A DNA stretch of 64,000 nucleotides from G963662905 sp965230045 (GTDB taxonomy: Bacteria > Bacteroidota > Bacteroidia > Bacteroidales > WRLA01): assembly GCA_965230045.1 (NCBI GenBank), contig OZ245940.1:2232001-2296000 (forward strand), written 5' to 3'. The notes under the pieces were generated by a model. That model was not told the origin of the DNA, searched no databases, and saw only the letters and a program-made list of their open reading frames with translations. Made by a program: the position numbers and the translations under genes. Below are positions 8,574 through 18,604 of this stretch, piece after piece. Position 1 is the first letter of the stretch. Each line of letters begins with the position of its first letter.

Positions 8574-10337
8574 ATGAAAAGACATTTACTGGTAATTTTA
8601 GCGCTCCTTCTGTGTGTAGGACTTAAAGCCCAGAAAAAGGACAACACGGTTCAATCATCCTATGCTCGTAGCTCACTTACTTATCTGTTGCTTGATTTTG
8701 AGGGTGATAAGTATGAAGATGATATAAAAAGGGCGTTTGCCCAAACTGAAGTTGCGACCAAGTATGATGATAACAATGCGTTTTTCAGCAACAGGATTGT
8801 GGATGCACCTTATAAACGAGTTGAGAAAGAAGAGAATATGCTCGGTATCGGAAAAAAGGTGCAAATCGGTAATGCAGATGCTCAGGATCAGGTTCTTTTA
8901 GGGGCGATCAGTGAGTCTGATATGGCTGCCAATGTGATTATGAAATGGTGGCAAATCGATGCAGAAGGTAATTTCCCCGAAAATATGGAAGAAAGCCTTA
9001 TCGCCCGGCGTGGTGCTTATAACGCAAATGATGAAGACTATAATGTTGCTATGGCCGAAAAACGCGGTATTGCCGAACTTACTAGCTCCGGAGCCGTCCT
9101 GATCAATAATTCGTATTTCCTTTTCTTCGACTTTTATAAAGTGCAAAGTATGAAGGAGTATTATGACGAAATGGAAGCCAGTGGGGTTAAGTTGGAACGG
9201 TCAAAAAATGGTTATAAAGGCGAAATGTCTGCAACCCTCATCAAAATTCGTTTTGATGAAGAAATTGAATCTGTATTTTTTGATTGCGTAGGCGATGATG
9301 GTAAACTGGATCGGGAAGCCTTTAAAGAAAAAATGAAATCATATCCCGATCACATTCAGTTTATTACTAAAGTTGATGTAGATACTGACGGTAATCAGGA
9401 CAATGAGCTGGGTGAAGGCGTGAAAAAGAAAACCCGTGATGAACTATTCGATGAATTGGTTGAAACAGCTGTTGATAAAGCTCTCTTTAAGATTTGCAAA
9501 GCCTATGAGCCTTTCCGTGTAAAAGCAACCGTTATTCATAAAGGCAGCCAGATTGGAGCCAAAATTGGTAAAAAAGAAGGTGTTAAAGGCGAACAACGTT
9601 ATTTTGTTTGGCGTTACCAGGCCAAATTGGACGAAAATGGAAAACTCGTTGACGGAACCTATAAACGAAAAGGCGTGGTACGTGCAAAATCAGTAGTTGA
9701 TAACAGGTATTCCAGTCTTGGTGCTACCGATACAACAACATTCTATCAGGTTGCCGGTGGAAAAGTGCGTGATGGTTATATCCTCCAGCAACGTCTTGAC
9801 CTGGGTTTTGGTATTGCTGCCGGATACCGAATTGGCGAAATTGGCGGGCCTAACGCACGTTTAACCTATAACGCCTCACAACTCCTTAATGGACTTTTCG
9901 ATTTCCCTCTTACTGCCCTCAAACTCTATGTTGATGCAAGTTTCCAGAAAAAAGAATATGCAATAGGCCTTTCTAATGATGGAAGCAAAGAAGACTATAT
10001 GTTTATGACTATTGGAGCTGGTTTAGTAAAAGAATTCTATTTTGCCAGAAATTATTCCATTGGGCCTTATGTAGGCTATGCAATGGATTTGGCCAGTTTA
10101 AGTGAAGATGGAAATGACCTGAAATTATATACCGGTATGGTGAATGGCGGTATTAGGTTGACTGCTAATGTTACGCATAATGTTCAACTGGTAGGTGGAG
10201 TGGATTATTTCATGCCAATGGGCAAAATTACAGTGGATGTCAATGGAACCAAAACAGAATATGATGGCGATTGGACCGATATCTTCAAAGACCGTGAAGG
10301 ACTTTCATTCAGCTTTGGCTTGCGTTACCAATTCTAA
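8574..10337 (+). CDS. Exported protein with CsgG/LPP20-like N-terminal part and probable outer-membrane beta-barrel C-terminus
   Basis: A 587-residue protein starting with a signal peptide (MKRHLLVILALLLCVGLKAQ). The first about 380 residues are soluble and mixed alpha/beta, with a segment (RVKATVIHKGSQIGAKIGKK) that resembles the end of TolB/CsgG/FlgT-like modules. From about residue 400 the sequence turns into amphipathic beta strands (LRQRLDLGFGIAAGYRIGE..., FYFARNYSIGPYVGYAMDL..., LSFSFGLRYQF) and ends in phenylalanine, the usual outer-membrane barrel terminus. It is the first gene of a run of eleven co-directional exported proteins. Family not named with confidence. The barrel reading is inference. 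Confidence 0.75.
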   Translation: MKRHLLVILALLLCVGLKAQKKDNTVQSSYARSSLTYLLLDFEGDKYEDDIKRAFAQTEVATKYDDNNAFFSNRIVDAPYKRVEKEENMLGIGKKVQIGNADAQDQVLLGAISESDMAANVIMKWWQIDAEGNFPENMEESLIARRGAYNANDEDYNVAMAEKRGIAELTSSGAVLINNSYFLFFDFYKVQSMKEYYDEMEASGVKLERSKNGYKGEMSATLIKIRFDEEIESVFFDCVGDDGKLDREAFKEKMKSYPDHIQFITKVDVDTDGNQDNELGEGVKKKTRDELFDELVETAVDKALFKICKAYEPFRVKATVIHKGSQIGAKIGKKEGVKGEQRYFVWRYQAKLDENGKLVDGTYKRKGVVRAKSVVDNRYSSLGATDTTTFYQVAGGKVRDGYILQQRLDLGFGIAAGYRIGEIGGPNARLTYNASQLLNGLFDFPLTALKLYVDASFQKKEYAIGLSNDGSKEDYMFMTIGAGLVKEFYFARNYSIGPYVGYAMDLASLSEDGNDLKLYTGMVNGGIRLTANVTHNVQLVGGVDYFMPMGKITVDVNGTKTEYDGDWTDIFKDREGLSFSFGLRYQF

Positions 10338-10368
10338 GAGAAAAATTCTATATTTGTGAATTAGGTTT

Positions 10369-10403
10369 ATCGACTCGGGAGCGAAATGTCCTTCCGGGTC
10401 GAT
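10369..10403 (+). terminator. Hairpin after the 8574 gene
   Basis: ATCGACTCGG and CCGGGTCGAT form a nearly perfect stem 31 bp past the stop codon. There is no good T run, so it may be a weak terminator or an mRNA-stabilising hairpin. Confidence 0.4.
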
Positions 10404-10541
10404 TCTACATAAAAACTGAGATACTATTTCAAAACTTAAAGTATAAAGCAACAAATTAATGATGATCTTCCATGAACATATTTTTTTGTAAATAATGTTT
10501 ATGATTGGTTGTCAGAGGTTTATCAAATAAATTAAAAGCAG

Positions 10542-11966
10542 ATGAAAAAGATTTTAAGTTTTTCCCTATTGGCTCTGTTTATCTTCAGCCTGGGAATTCA
10601 AAATGCTGAAGCACAAAAGCGTAAAGACCGTAAAAAGTTATGGGCCAGTGATTATAATTATGAAGCACAATGCATTGGCACAGGTGTGGAAGGAACCAAA
10701 TTGATAAAAGTTTGGGGCTTTGCCAAAAAAGCCGAAGATGCCATTGTTAAAGCAAAAAAAGATGCTGTCGCCGCATGTATTTTCAGGGGCGTGCCTGGTG
10801 TGGATAAAGTCGATCCGATTATCACCAGCCCCACAGAAGCGGATAAGCATGAAGCCTTTTTTGATAGCTTTTTTGAAACCGGCGGACGATACCTGCAATA
10901 TATTTCTGTTACTAACGATGCCAGCGGAAAAGACCGCATAAAGCTTAAAAAAGGCTATAAAGTGGGTATCGTCGTTTCTGTAATGTATGATGCCCTGCGC
11001 GAATATCTTGAAGAACAAGGAATTGTTGAGAAACTTGGTGGCGCTATTTCCGGCGCTAAAAAGCCATCCATAATGATTGTTCCTTCAGGCGCTTTTTGTA
11101 ATGCACACGGTTATACGCAGGAATGGGATAATCAGGGCTCAAAAACTGTAATTCCCGATTACGATAAAGCATTGATGGAAAGTCAGGATCTACGCCTTGT
11201 TTTAAGAAAAATTGAAGGCATGATGGCGGACAGGGGCTTCCCGCTGAAAAACCTCGAAGCATCTCTGAAGAAAATTAAAGAAAGCACGGCCAAAAAAAAT
11301 ATGCTGATGAGCAAAGAAAGTGGCCTGATGGTTGCCGAAAGCCCGCTTGATGTGCTCAACCGTACCGCAAAAGCGGATGTCATAATGGATTTGGATTATA
11401 AAGTGGTGAAAAAAGGCCCCAAACAATATGTAACCTTCAACCTGGGCGGCCTCGATGCCTATACCAGTAAAGCGGTCGCTACAGCAGCCGGCACGGGCGT
11501 TCCTTCATTCACAGCTGCTCCTGAACTCCTGCTCGAAGAAGCCGTACTCAAACATCTCGATAATTTTAATACGCAATTACAGGACTATTTCGAAGATATG
11601 GCTGAAAACGGCAGGGAAGTTACCCTTCAGGTGATGGTTTGGGACGGTGCAGGTTTTGACCTCGAATCCGAATACGATTACCGCGGTAGAACCGGTCAGC
11701 TCAACCAGATCCTCAATATGTGGATGGCCAAAAACACGATCGACAAACAATACAACCGTTCTGCATCCACAGAAAATCAAATGACATTCGAAAATGCACG
11801 CATCCCGCTCGAATATTACGATGAATGGGTCGAAGATAATGTCCCTATGGATACCGAAGCATTTGCCATGCAGCTGCGCAGTTTCCTGAAACAAAATTTT
11901 GATATCGAATCAAAAGTTGTTCCACAGGGTCTTGGTGAAGCCTGGCTGGTGCTCGGTGAAAAATAA
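10542..11966 (+). CDS. Exported DUF6175-like protein
   Basis: A 474-residue protein with signal peptide (cleavage near NAEAQ). The N-terminal part, with CIGTGVEGTKLIKVWGFAKK followed by repeated alanine-rich helices (AEDAIVKAKKDAVAACIFRG), is LPP20-like: a short motif followed by a helix in which residues recur as A..A..A. The remainder (SIMIVPSGAFCNAHGYTQEW...) resembles what I know as DUF6175 in Bacteroides relatives. Function is unknown. Hairpins lie on both sides, so it may be partly transcribed alone. It belongs to the 8574-22527 envelope locus. Confidence 0.78.
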   Translation: MKKILSFSLLALFIFSLGIQNAEAQKRKDRKKLWASDYNYEAQCIGTGVEGTKLIKVWGFAKKAEDAIVKAKKDAVAACIFRGVPGVDKVDPIITSPTEADKHEAFFDSFFETGGRYLQYISVTNDASGKDRIKLKKGYKVGIVVSVMYDALREYLEEQGIVEKLGGAISGAKKPSIMIVPSGAFCNAHGYTQEWDNQGSKTVIPDYDKALMESQDLRLVLRKIEGMMADRGFPLKNLEASLKKIKESTAKKNMLMSKESGLMVAESPLDVLNRTAKADVIMDLDYKVVKKGPKQYVTFNLGGLDAYTSKAVATAAGTGVPSFTAAPELLLEEAVLKHLDNFNTQLQDYFEDMAENGREVTLQVMVWDGAGFDLESEYDYRGRTGQLNQILNMWMAKNTIDKQYNRSASTENQMTFENARIPLEYYDEWVEDNVPMDTEAFAMQLRSFLKQNFDIESKVVPQGLGEAWLVLGEK

Positions 11967-11976
11967 TATATTTTGA

Positions 11977-12020
11977 CTGGATAAGGCATGATTTTTGAAT
12001 TAGAATCAAGCCTTATCCAG
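11977..12020 (+). terminator. Strong hairpin after the 10542 gene
   Basis: CTGGATAAGGC pairs with GCCTTATCCAG, with further pairing inside (TGATT with AATCA). The T-containing tail CCCTTTTGTT follows. It lies 10 bp past the stop codon. Confidence 0.6.
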
Positions 12021-12064
12021 CCCTTTTGTTCTTGTAATTTTAATTCTTTTCATAATTTATCGTC

Positions 12065-13195
12065 ATGAAAATTAAGTCCTTAATCGCTCTCTTCCTGTTG
12101 ATACAGATGGCATACTGTTCGTATTCACAAAACAATGCCGGTACAATGAATGATGCCGAGCGCATCGCTATTAGCCCTTATGTGTCGTCTGATGCCGGCC
12201 TGCCCAAAGCTGCCGAACGTGTGCTGTACAATAAACTCCGCACGCTTGCGGTAAAAAACGGAATGGGCGGCGAAGGACAATCGCCTTTCCTTTTAACAGC
12301 TGCCGTAGATGTGCTTACAAAGGATATTACGGAAACAGCGCCTCCAATGGTGAGCATGACGGTCAGTATCAATTTCTTTATCGTGGATGCGCTCAACCGA
12401 AAAGTGTTCAGCAATGCCATTGTAGAAGCAAAAGGAGCGGGAACCAACGAAACCAAAGCATATCTCAACGCTTTGAAAAGAGTGAATATTAAAGCACCTG
12501 AGCTTAAAATTATGGTTAAATCAGGCAAAGAAAAAGTGCTCGCCTTCTATAATACCAATTGTGATTTTGTGATGAAAAGAGCCGAAACCCTTGCTGAACT
12601 CAAAATGTACGGCGATGCCATTGATCTGCTGATGAGCGTCCCTGAAGTGTGTAAGGAGTGTTTTGATAATGCGCATGATAAAGCCAAAGATGTTTATAAA
12701 GCCTATCAAAAGGATTTATGCAATGAAAATATGGATAAAGCAAAGGCTGCATGGGCAGGAAAAGATGGCAAAAAAGCATTGGGCTATTTAAGCGAAATTG
12801 CACATGACACGCCTTGCAGAAGCGATGCAGAAGCGTTGATGAGCGAGATCAGGAATTTTGAATACGCCAAAGATTTGTCGCAGGCAAAAACAGCTTATGC
12901 ACGTAGTGATTACGATGCCGTTGCCCGATATGTGGCGCGTATCCCGGCAGGTACGAAATATGCCGGCGAAGCACAAACATTGCTCGACCAGATGAAAAAA
13001 GACATGGATGATGAAATGTACGCGGAATTTTTGCAGCAGAAAGAGAAAGAACAAAAATCTTTCCTGAAACAACAGGACAACATGGCTGCAACACAGCAGA
13101 AACCCAAAGCAAAGAACCTTTCCTCCGATGTGGAATACCCCGAAATCCCGGATGATCCCAAAGATCTCAGCTGGTTGTTCGAAGGCGAAGGTTAA
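12065..13195 (+). CDS. Exported hypothetical protein of the LPP20/transglutaminase locus
   Basis: A 376-residue protein with a signal peptide (MKIKSLIALFLLIQMAYCSYS). Residues about 30-160 form a CsgG-like alpha/beta module (MVSMTVSINFFIVDALNRKV..., typical alternating strands). Residues about 170-300 are helical and repeat-like, with paired cysteines (CKECFDNA, DLCNENMDKA, TPCRSDA) and TPR-like spacing (AKAAWAGKDGKKALGYLSEI). The C-terminus is a charged coiled coil (EFLQQKEKEQKSFLKQQDN) and ends in SWLFEGEG. I do not recognise a named family. Its place in the run and its signal peptide argue for a periplasmic or outer-membrane-associated role. Confidence 0.75.
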   Translation: MKIKSLIALFLLIQMAYCSYSQNNAGTMNDAERIAISPYVSSDAGLPKAAERVLYNKLRTLAVKNGMGGEGQSPFLLTAAVDVLTKDITETAPPMVSMTVSINFFIVDALNRKVFSNAIVEAKGAGTNETKAYLNALKRVNIKAPELKIMVKSGKEKVLAFYNTNCDFVMKRAETLAELKMYGDAIDLLMSVPEVCKECFDNAHDKAKDVYKAYQKDLCNENMDKAKAAWAGKDGKKALGYLSEIAHDTPCRSDAEALMSEIRNFEYAKDLSQAKTAYARSDYDAVARYVARIPAGTKYAGEAQTLLDQMKKDMDDEMYAEFLQQKEKEQKSFLKQQDNMAATQQKPKAKNLSSDVEYPEIPDDPKDLSWLFEGEG

Positions 13196-13271
13196 TGTGG
13201 AATTTGTGGAATATGCCTTTGCTTTAACTGCATGCGCATAAATTAAATTGAATTTTTAAAACAGAAATATC

Positions 13272-14198
13272 ATGAAAAATATACTCGCAGTTTTATGTCT
13301 CCTTTTCCTTATCGGGCAATTGGGCGCTCAGGAAAAAGTCATCGATAAAAGTTCCCGCAGAGCGCCCAAATGGGTGAACGGAATCGAAAAAGATTATATC
13401 ATCACCGTGGGCGGTGCACCCACCATCGATGAAGCTAAAAAACAGGCATTGATGACTGTGAAAGAGGAAATTGTGAACTCCGTGGCCGTTTATGTGCAAT
13501 CTACTTCCGACTACAGTTTTTCGGAAACAACAAAAGATAATGTAGTTAATTTCAAAGAGCAGTACAATACCAATTCATCCAGCCAAACAGCTGATATGCC
13601 TTTCATTAAAGGCGTTTCCATCAATAAAGTGGAAGATTTTTATTGGGAAAAGGTGCGCAATAAAAAAACAGATGTGGTGATGTGCTATTATCACATTAAA
13701 TATCCGTTTTCGGAACAGGAATTAAAGCGCATGATGTTGGATTATGAAAAGGAAGAAATGAAACTGAATATGCGTTTGGTCGAACTGGAAGAAATTATGG
13801 ATAAAACATCTTCGGTTGATGAGCTTACCGCAGCACTTACAGAAACCCAGCAGCTTACCGCAAACCTGATCGACCAAAGGAAAATTTCGGCTGAGGCAAA
13901 AGCAACGCAAATCCGCTCTATGATTAAGCAAATCAAAATCATAATTATAGAAGAGCGCGATGGGTTTCTTTCATTTGGTCTGGAATTGCAGGGACGAAAG
14001 ATGAATACCGCTCAAACTCCCAAAATCAAATCAAATTGTGCTATAGTGGAGTCCTTGAGGCAATCGGGCGATCAGTGGAACCTGGAATTTTCAACCGAAG
14101 GCTGCTATGCAGATGAATCCAATTATATCGAAATCCAATTTACCTTTAAAGGAACGCAGTGCAAAAAGAAAATTTTGCTTGATGTAGGGGAGGAGTAA
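13272..14198 (+). CDS. LPP20-like exported protein
   Basis: A 308-residue protein with signal peptide (cleaved near LGAQ). Residues about 25-160 match the LPP20 lipoprotein-like domain pattern: APKWVNGIEKDYIITVGGAP, then IDEAKKQALMTVKEEIVNSVAVYVQS, then a strand ending VVMCYYHIKYPF. A coiled coil follows (about 160-225, EEMKLNMRLVELEEIMDK...). The C-terminal region has three cysteines. LPP20-like proteins are structural or assembly proteins of the envelope with no enzymatic activity known to me. It has several relatives in this same locus. Confidence 0.78.
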   Translation: MKNILAVLCLLFLIGQLGAQEKVIDKSSRRAPKWVNGIEKDYIITVGGAPTIDEAKKQALMTVKEEIVNSVAVYVQSTSDYSFSETTKDNVVNFKEQYNTNSSSQTADMPFIKGVSINKVEDFYWEKVRNKKTDVVMCYYHIKYPFSEQELKRMMLDYEKEEMKLNMRLVELEEIMDKTSSVDELTAALTETQQLTANLIDQRKISAEAKATQIRSMIKQIKIIIIEERDGFLSFGLELQGRKMNTAQTPKIKSNCAIVESLRQSGDQWNLEFSTEGCYADESNYIEIQFTFKGTQCKKKILLDVGEE

Positions 14199-14360
14199 AG
14201 GTAGATTTACTCAGCTTAAAAAAATCCGGATAATAATTTTTTGCTGTTCTTTTTACATTTTGTTAAATAATATTTGTATTTTGGTCAAAATATTATGTTC
14301 ATTGAAGGAAATTATCCGAGCGATTTGATAATAAAATTTGTTTAACCAATACTAAGAAAA

Positions 14361-14924
14361 ATGAAAGCTAAGTATTTTTTGTTTGTAGTAAGCTTCGTAA
14401 TCGGCGGCCTGATGTTTCAGAGCTGCGGTGGAAGTAAAAAAGGAACCAATCTTTCCGGTAGAAAAAAAATTGATATGCCTTGCCAGGGCGAAGATCAGTC
14501 GAGTGGCTCCGTTATCAGGTATCTTGCTACTGCAACCAGTCCAAGGATTGATAAAGTTAAGGGATTTGCGGAGCGCCGCGGCCGTGAGGGTCTGGCTTCA
14601 ATCATGAGTGTCACCGTGAAGAAACTCAGCGAAGAATATGCAAAACAGTATGGCGACAATACAAACGATGATTTCGTAGGGGTAATCGATGAAATGTCGC
14701 GGGAGGTCATCAACCAGAAAGTAAACGGAGCGCATGCCGTTTGCAATGAAATGTACGAAAAGAAAGACGGCGGTTACGAATACTGGGTCGTTATGGAGCT
14801 CGATCTGAACGATTTCTTTAATGATATGTCGGGCAAAATGAGCGAAAAGGAAAAGATGTTCATCGAATGGAGCAAAGATAAATTTGCCAAAAGATTCGAC
14901 GAAGAATTCGAGAACAGTAAGTAA
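14361..14924 (+). CDS. LPP20-like lipoprotein
   Basis: A 187-residue lipoprotein (signal then LMFQSCGGSKKG, cysteine at about residue 22). The mature protein follows the LPP20-like scheme: IRYLATATSPRIDKVKGFAE, then helices with regularly spaced small residues, then the closing strand YEYWVVMELDLNDFF. The 162-bp gap upstream suggests a separate promoter. A terminator follows directly. Confidence 0.75.
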   Translation: MKAKYFLFVVSFVIGGLMFQSCGGSKKGTNLSGRKKIDMPCQGEDQSSGSVIRYLATATSPRIDKVKGFAERRGREGLASIMSVTVKKLSEEYAKQYGDNTNDDFVGVIDEMSREVINQKVNGAHAVCNEMYEKKDGGYEYWVVMELDLNDFFNDMSGKMSEKEKMFIEWSKDKFAKRFDEEFENSK

Positions 14925-14938
14925 TTCTTAATATTTCC

Positions 14939-14982
14939 AGAAACCCGGTTGCCCTGCATTTACGCCGGAGCCGGGTTTCTTT
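14939..14982 (+). terminator. Intrinsic terminator after the LPP20-like lipoprotein gene
   Basis: AGAAACCCGG and CCGGGTTTCT form a perfect 10-bp stem followed by TTGT. It lies 14 bp past the stop codon. Confidence 0.7.
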
Positions 14983-15011
14983 GTATCTGAAAGTTTTTCT
15001 TTCAACTCTTG

Positions 15012-16004
15012 ATGATGAAATTGATCGTTTATCCTAATTTGGTTTGGGTTTTGATCTGTTTTACCCTTCCTTTAAATGCACAAAAAACCAACACATTAAA
15101 GGAAGTTCACAGGCAGGAAAATACCGATACGGGGCATTTTGGCAATCATTCTTCTCCTTATATTGCCTTGCCCGATTGGTTCGTGTCATTCGATGCCCAA
15201 AATCAGGAGCAATATTATGTGGCCGGGATTTCCGATCCCTTCCTTGATTCGGCAGAAGCCGTAATGCAGGCCACCCAAAGGGCTTGTGCCCTGGCTTCGC
15301 TCATGCAAAAATGCCATCAAAGGGAAATGAGCACAATTTTTGAGAAAAGTGAGAAATATTCATCAAAAAGGATACTGGTCCTGGCATCTTTTACCGTCTT
15401 TGAAAATGTGGATACCCGTCTGGAATACAATCTGGAACGCATCACGATTCTGTCTTCCGGTGAAGCCATTGTTTTAATTGTTCCGGGCAAAGGCTCCTCT
15501 GTTTTTGATTCAAAACTGCGTATCGAATTTATGGCGCGTATGGACGAATTTAACAGTATCTACGATATCACAGCGGCAGCAGACTGGAAGTTGATTTCGC
15601 CAGCGGGCCATGATGCCCCGATTGATGAATCCTCTGTGCTGCAATACAATGAAGTGCTGGCCGATAAACAAACCGAAAGGAGAATGAAATATTTCAGCGC
15701 AAATGCCCGCGACTGCCTCACTAAAGGCGATTCATCGGCAATTATTCCGGGCTTCCGCACCACAGCGGGGCTTTGGACGGCCTATCTGACTGCATTCCTG
15801 AACAATATGATCAATGTGGGCTGGGGAGATGCTAAAGTGAAAAGCCTGCATGATCGTTATAACGACTCTGAAACATCTCTGCTCGAAGAAAGCAGGGAAC
15901 TTGAACGTTCAGTTTCCATTGACCGGGTCGGATTTTGTAAAAACCATATTTATGTGCATCTTCGTTCTGAAAACAAAAATATAGTTAATCCCAAAAATAA
16001 TTAA
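15012..16004 (+). CDS. LPP20-like exported protein
   Basis: A 330-residue protein, and the first gene of a tight seven-gene run up to 22527. The start is one of two adjacent ATGs at 15012/15015 (a TTG precedes them). A signal peptide ends near LNAQ. The module LPDWFVSFDAQNQEQYYVAG followed by DSAEAVMQATQRACALASLM is the LPP20-like pattern (W..., G..., helix with A every few residues). The rest has no recognised domain. The stop codon overlaps the next start by one base, so translation is probably coupled. Confidence 0.75.
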   Translation: MMKLIVYPNLVWVLICFTLPLNAQKTNTLKEVHRQENTDTGHFGNHSSPYIALPDWFVSFDAQNQEQYYVAGISDPFLDSAEAVMQATQRACALASLMQKCHQREMSTIFEKSEKYSSKRILVLASFTVFENVDTRLEYNLERITILSSGEAIVLIVPGKGSSVFDSKLRIEFMARMDEFNSIYDITAAADWKLISPAGHDAPIDESSVLQYNEVLADKQTERRMKYFSANARDCLTKGDSSAIIPGFRTTAGLWTAYLTAFLNNMINVGWGDAKVKSLHDRYNDSETSLLEESRELERSVSIDRVGFCKNHIYVHLRSENKNIVNPKNN

Positions 16005-18592
16005 TGATGCTACGTCTATCCATAATTTCAATTATTTTCTTTTTCTTCCTTTTTGGCGCGCAGGCGCAAACCCTGGAAGAATACATGAAAGAACAAAAAT
16101 CTTCCTTCAATAAGTTCCAAAAAGAACAGGAAGAGGGCATGAAAAAGCTTTCCGAAGATTTGAAAAATTACCGGGCGCAGCAAAATAAAGAGTTTGCCGA
16201 TTACCTCAAAAAGCCCTGGCAAAAAGTCGATATCAAAAAAGCAGAACCCAAACCTCCCGAACCTAAACCGGATGTTGTACCGCCTTTTAAACCGGAACCC
16301 CGCGAACAACAAAAACCACCCAAAAGGATTGTCCCAAAAGGAAGTGCAAGCCTTCAGGCTGAAAGTATTCCGCTTGATATTCAGCCGGTAATCCTGCCCG
16401 CACAGCCTGTGCTGATTCCGGAAGAAGGTTTTCCCGTGCCTTTTTATGAGCAGGATGTGCAGCTGGGTCAGAAAGCCCTTTTTGATGTGGCACAATTGGA
16501 CGATGCACAACAGCAAAGCATCCAGCAGTTTTGGGAAAAACATGCCGAAAAGGATTTTGGCCCGCTCATCGGCCGGCTGTGGCAATACAAACAAAAATTT
16601 AATCTCAACGATTGGGGCTATTATCTGCTGCTAAAAGCTTATGCAGAGGAAATTTCCGGCGGGGATGGCAACAAAGCACGCCTGATCAGCTGGCTTTTGC
16701 TCAATCAATCGGGTTATAAAGCCCGCATCGGTTCTTCTGAGGGCGAAGCATTCCTTATGCTGGCAATCAGCAATAAAATGTATGGCATGCAATTTATTGA
16801 TAAAGATAGCCTGCGCTACTACATCACCGGTGGAAAACCTACACGCTTAGTTACTTATCCAAAAGAGTTTCCGGCAGCGAAAAGGGTTTTTGATATGAAT
16901 CTTTATTCTGTTTTGAATTTTGATAATCAAGGAATTGAAAAAGTTTTAAAAGCAGCGGACAGCAGTAGCCTGAGCATCAGCATACCCGAAAATGTCCTGA
17001 AGTTTTATAACGATTATCCGCAGTCGCAATTGGAGGTTTATTTCGATGCCGGTATGAGCCCCGGGATCAAAGAACCTTTGCTCGCTTTTCTGGCAGAAAA
17101 AACGGCCGAAATGGACGAGCAGCAAAAGGTGTCTTATATTTTAAATTTCGTTCAAAATACATTTGAATATAAAACCGATGATGAGCAGTTTGGCCGTGAG
17201 AAATGGTTTTTCCCGGAAGAATTGTTTGAATATCCCTATTCCGATTGTGAAGACCGTTCGGTGCTGTTCAGTTGGCTGGTGCGCAAGCTTTGTGGGCTGG
17301 AAACCTGTGCCTTGAAGTATCCGGGCCATGCAGCTACTGCCGTGGCTTTTAGCGGAGATGTGGATGGCGATTATGTGATGCTGGAAGATCGGAAATTTAC
17401 CGTTTGCGATCCTACCTACATCAATGCACCTATTGGTATGGCCATGCCGCAGTTTGAAGGCGTGCAGCCCGAAGTAATTGTTTTGCGTCCTTTGTATAGC
17501 CCGCAAAGTCTTGAACAAAAGCTGCTTAATCGCTTACTGGCAGATGGCGCTTATCCTGCTAACGGGCAAGCATGGGTAAAAACAGCTGACGGAAATATCA
17601 TTATGGCGGGTTGCTTCGATGGCGATATCAATCTTTTTGGTAAAGATATTTCATCTGTTGATGATTCGCGTGATATTTTTCTGGCTTCTTTTGATGATCA
17701 GGAACAAATGCAGTGGATCCGCACATTTGGGGGGCCGGGAAGCGATTTTGTTCAGGGAATCAGCCTGACTGCCGATGGCCTCTTGAGTCTGGCAGGAACT
17801 TTTGAGGGAAATATGTTTATCCTCGATAAAGAGCTGGCCGGCGAAGGCGTAAATGGTTTTATCTTTAATACAGATACAGATGGTAATCCAATGAACCTCA
17901 GGAAATTCCCTTTGGATCAGCAGTGGGTGGGCGCTTCAGGAGGTTTTGCTGCTCAGCTCAGCAATGGCGAGGTTTCTGTGGAGCAATTTCCAACCGACCG
18001 AAAATATCCGGTTAATGGAATGCGCACAGGGAAGAGCGGAGAACAGGTTTTTCTGGCTTCTTTTGCCAATACACCATTGCGTATGGATGCGGCTGCGGAA
18101 TATGTTGATTTTGTGCCGGCTATGAAAAAGTTGAGTGCGAAATTCAGTGAAAATTCGAGCTCAGAAGCCGCCTGGATGCTGGCCTTTCTGCAGATAATTG
18201 CCCAATCGGGCAGCAAATTTGAAGGCAGTGAGCTGCTGGAGGGTATCCGTACCCTGAATCCCGATTTTGAGAAAAAACATGATTGGGTGGCCGAGGCAAT
18301 CGGTGAACTGTCCTTCCTGAAAAATGATCAGGGTTTGGTAGAAGTGATTATCAGGGATGGCGATAAAATTTCGCTCAGTAATATGAAACTCCAGGATAAA
18401 GCACGCTTCAAAGTGAGCATGTTGCCGGGAAGTGGCGCGCGGATTGATTTTTATGGTGGCGCAAAAGTTGGGAAATCCGTCTTTTGGTATCCCCTTAATA
18501 ATGTTATTATTGAAAACCGGGGAGATGTCGTGTTTGATTATGACGATGACCATACACGCAAACGGATTAATATCAAAAATGACCTTCTATAA
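16004..18592 (+). CDS. Large exported transglutaminase-like protein
   Basis: An 862-residue protein with signal peptide (cleavage near AQAQ). Residues about 25-75 form a coiled coil (YMKEQKSSFNKFQKEQEE...EFADYLKKPW). A proline/lysine-rich linker follows (about 80-115). The transglutaminase-like core (PF01841 type) is at about 370-480 and shows the triad: cysteine in YSDCEDRS (about 414), histidine in PGHAATAV (about 440) and aspartate in CDPTYINAP (about 468). A segment at about 530-620 (FLASFDDQEQMQWIRTFGGP) resembles an SBBP-type beta-propeller repeat. Bacterial members can be proteases, amidases or crosslinkers, and I infer envelope processing or crosslinking. It shares its N-terminal style with the M23 peptidase three genes on. 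Confidence 0.85.
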   Translation: MMLRLSIISIIFFFFLFGAQAQTLEEYMKEQKSSFNKFQKEQEEGMKKLSEDLKNYRAQQNKEFADYLKKPWQKVDIKKAEPKPPEPKPDVVPPFKPEPREQQKPPKRIVPKGSASLQAESIPLDIQPVILPAQPVLIPEEGFPVPFYEQDVQLGQKALFDVAQLDDAQQQSIQQFWEKHAEKDFGPLIGRLWQYKQKFNLNDWGYYLLLKAYAEEISGGDGNKARLISWLLLNQSGYKARIGSSEGEAFLMLAISNKMYGMQFIDKDSLRYYITGGKPTRLVTYPKEFPAAKRVFDMNLYSVLNFDNQGIEKVLKAADSSSLSISIPENVLKFYNDYPQSQLEVYFDAGMSPGIKEPLLAFLAEKTAEMDEQQKVSYILNFVQNTFEYKTDDEQFGREKWFFPEELFEYPYSDCEDRSVLFSWLVRKLCGLETCALKYPGHAATAVAFSGDVDGDYVMLEDRKFTVCDPTYINAPIGMAMPQFEGVQPEVIVLRPLYSPQSLEQKLLNRLLADGAYPANGQAWVKTADGNIIMAGCFDGDINLFGKDISSVDDSRDIFLASFDDQEQMQWIRTFGGPGSDFVQGISLTADGLLSLAGTFEGNMFILDKELAGEGVNGFIFNTDTDGNPMNLRKFPLDQQWVGASGGFAAQLSNGEVSVEQFPTDRKYPVNGMRTGKSGEQVFLASFANTPLRMDAAAEYVDFVPAMKKLSAKFSENSSSEAAWMLAFLQIIAQSGSKFEGSELLEGIRTLNPDFEKKHDWVAEAIGELSFLKNDQGLVEVIIRDGDKISLSNMKLQDKARFKVSMLPGSGARIDFYGGAKVGKSVFWYPLNNVIIENRGDVVFDYDDDHTRKRINIKNDLL

Positions 18593-18604
18593 AACAATTG
18601 AGTT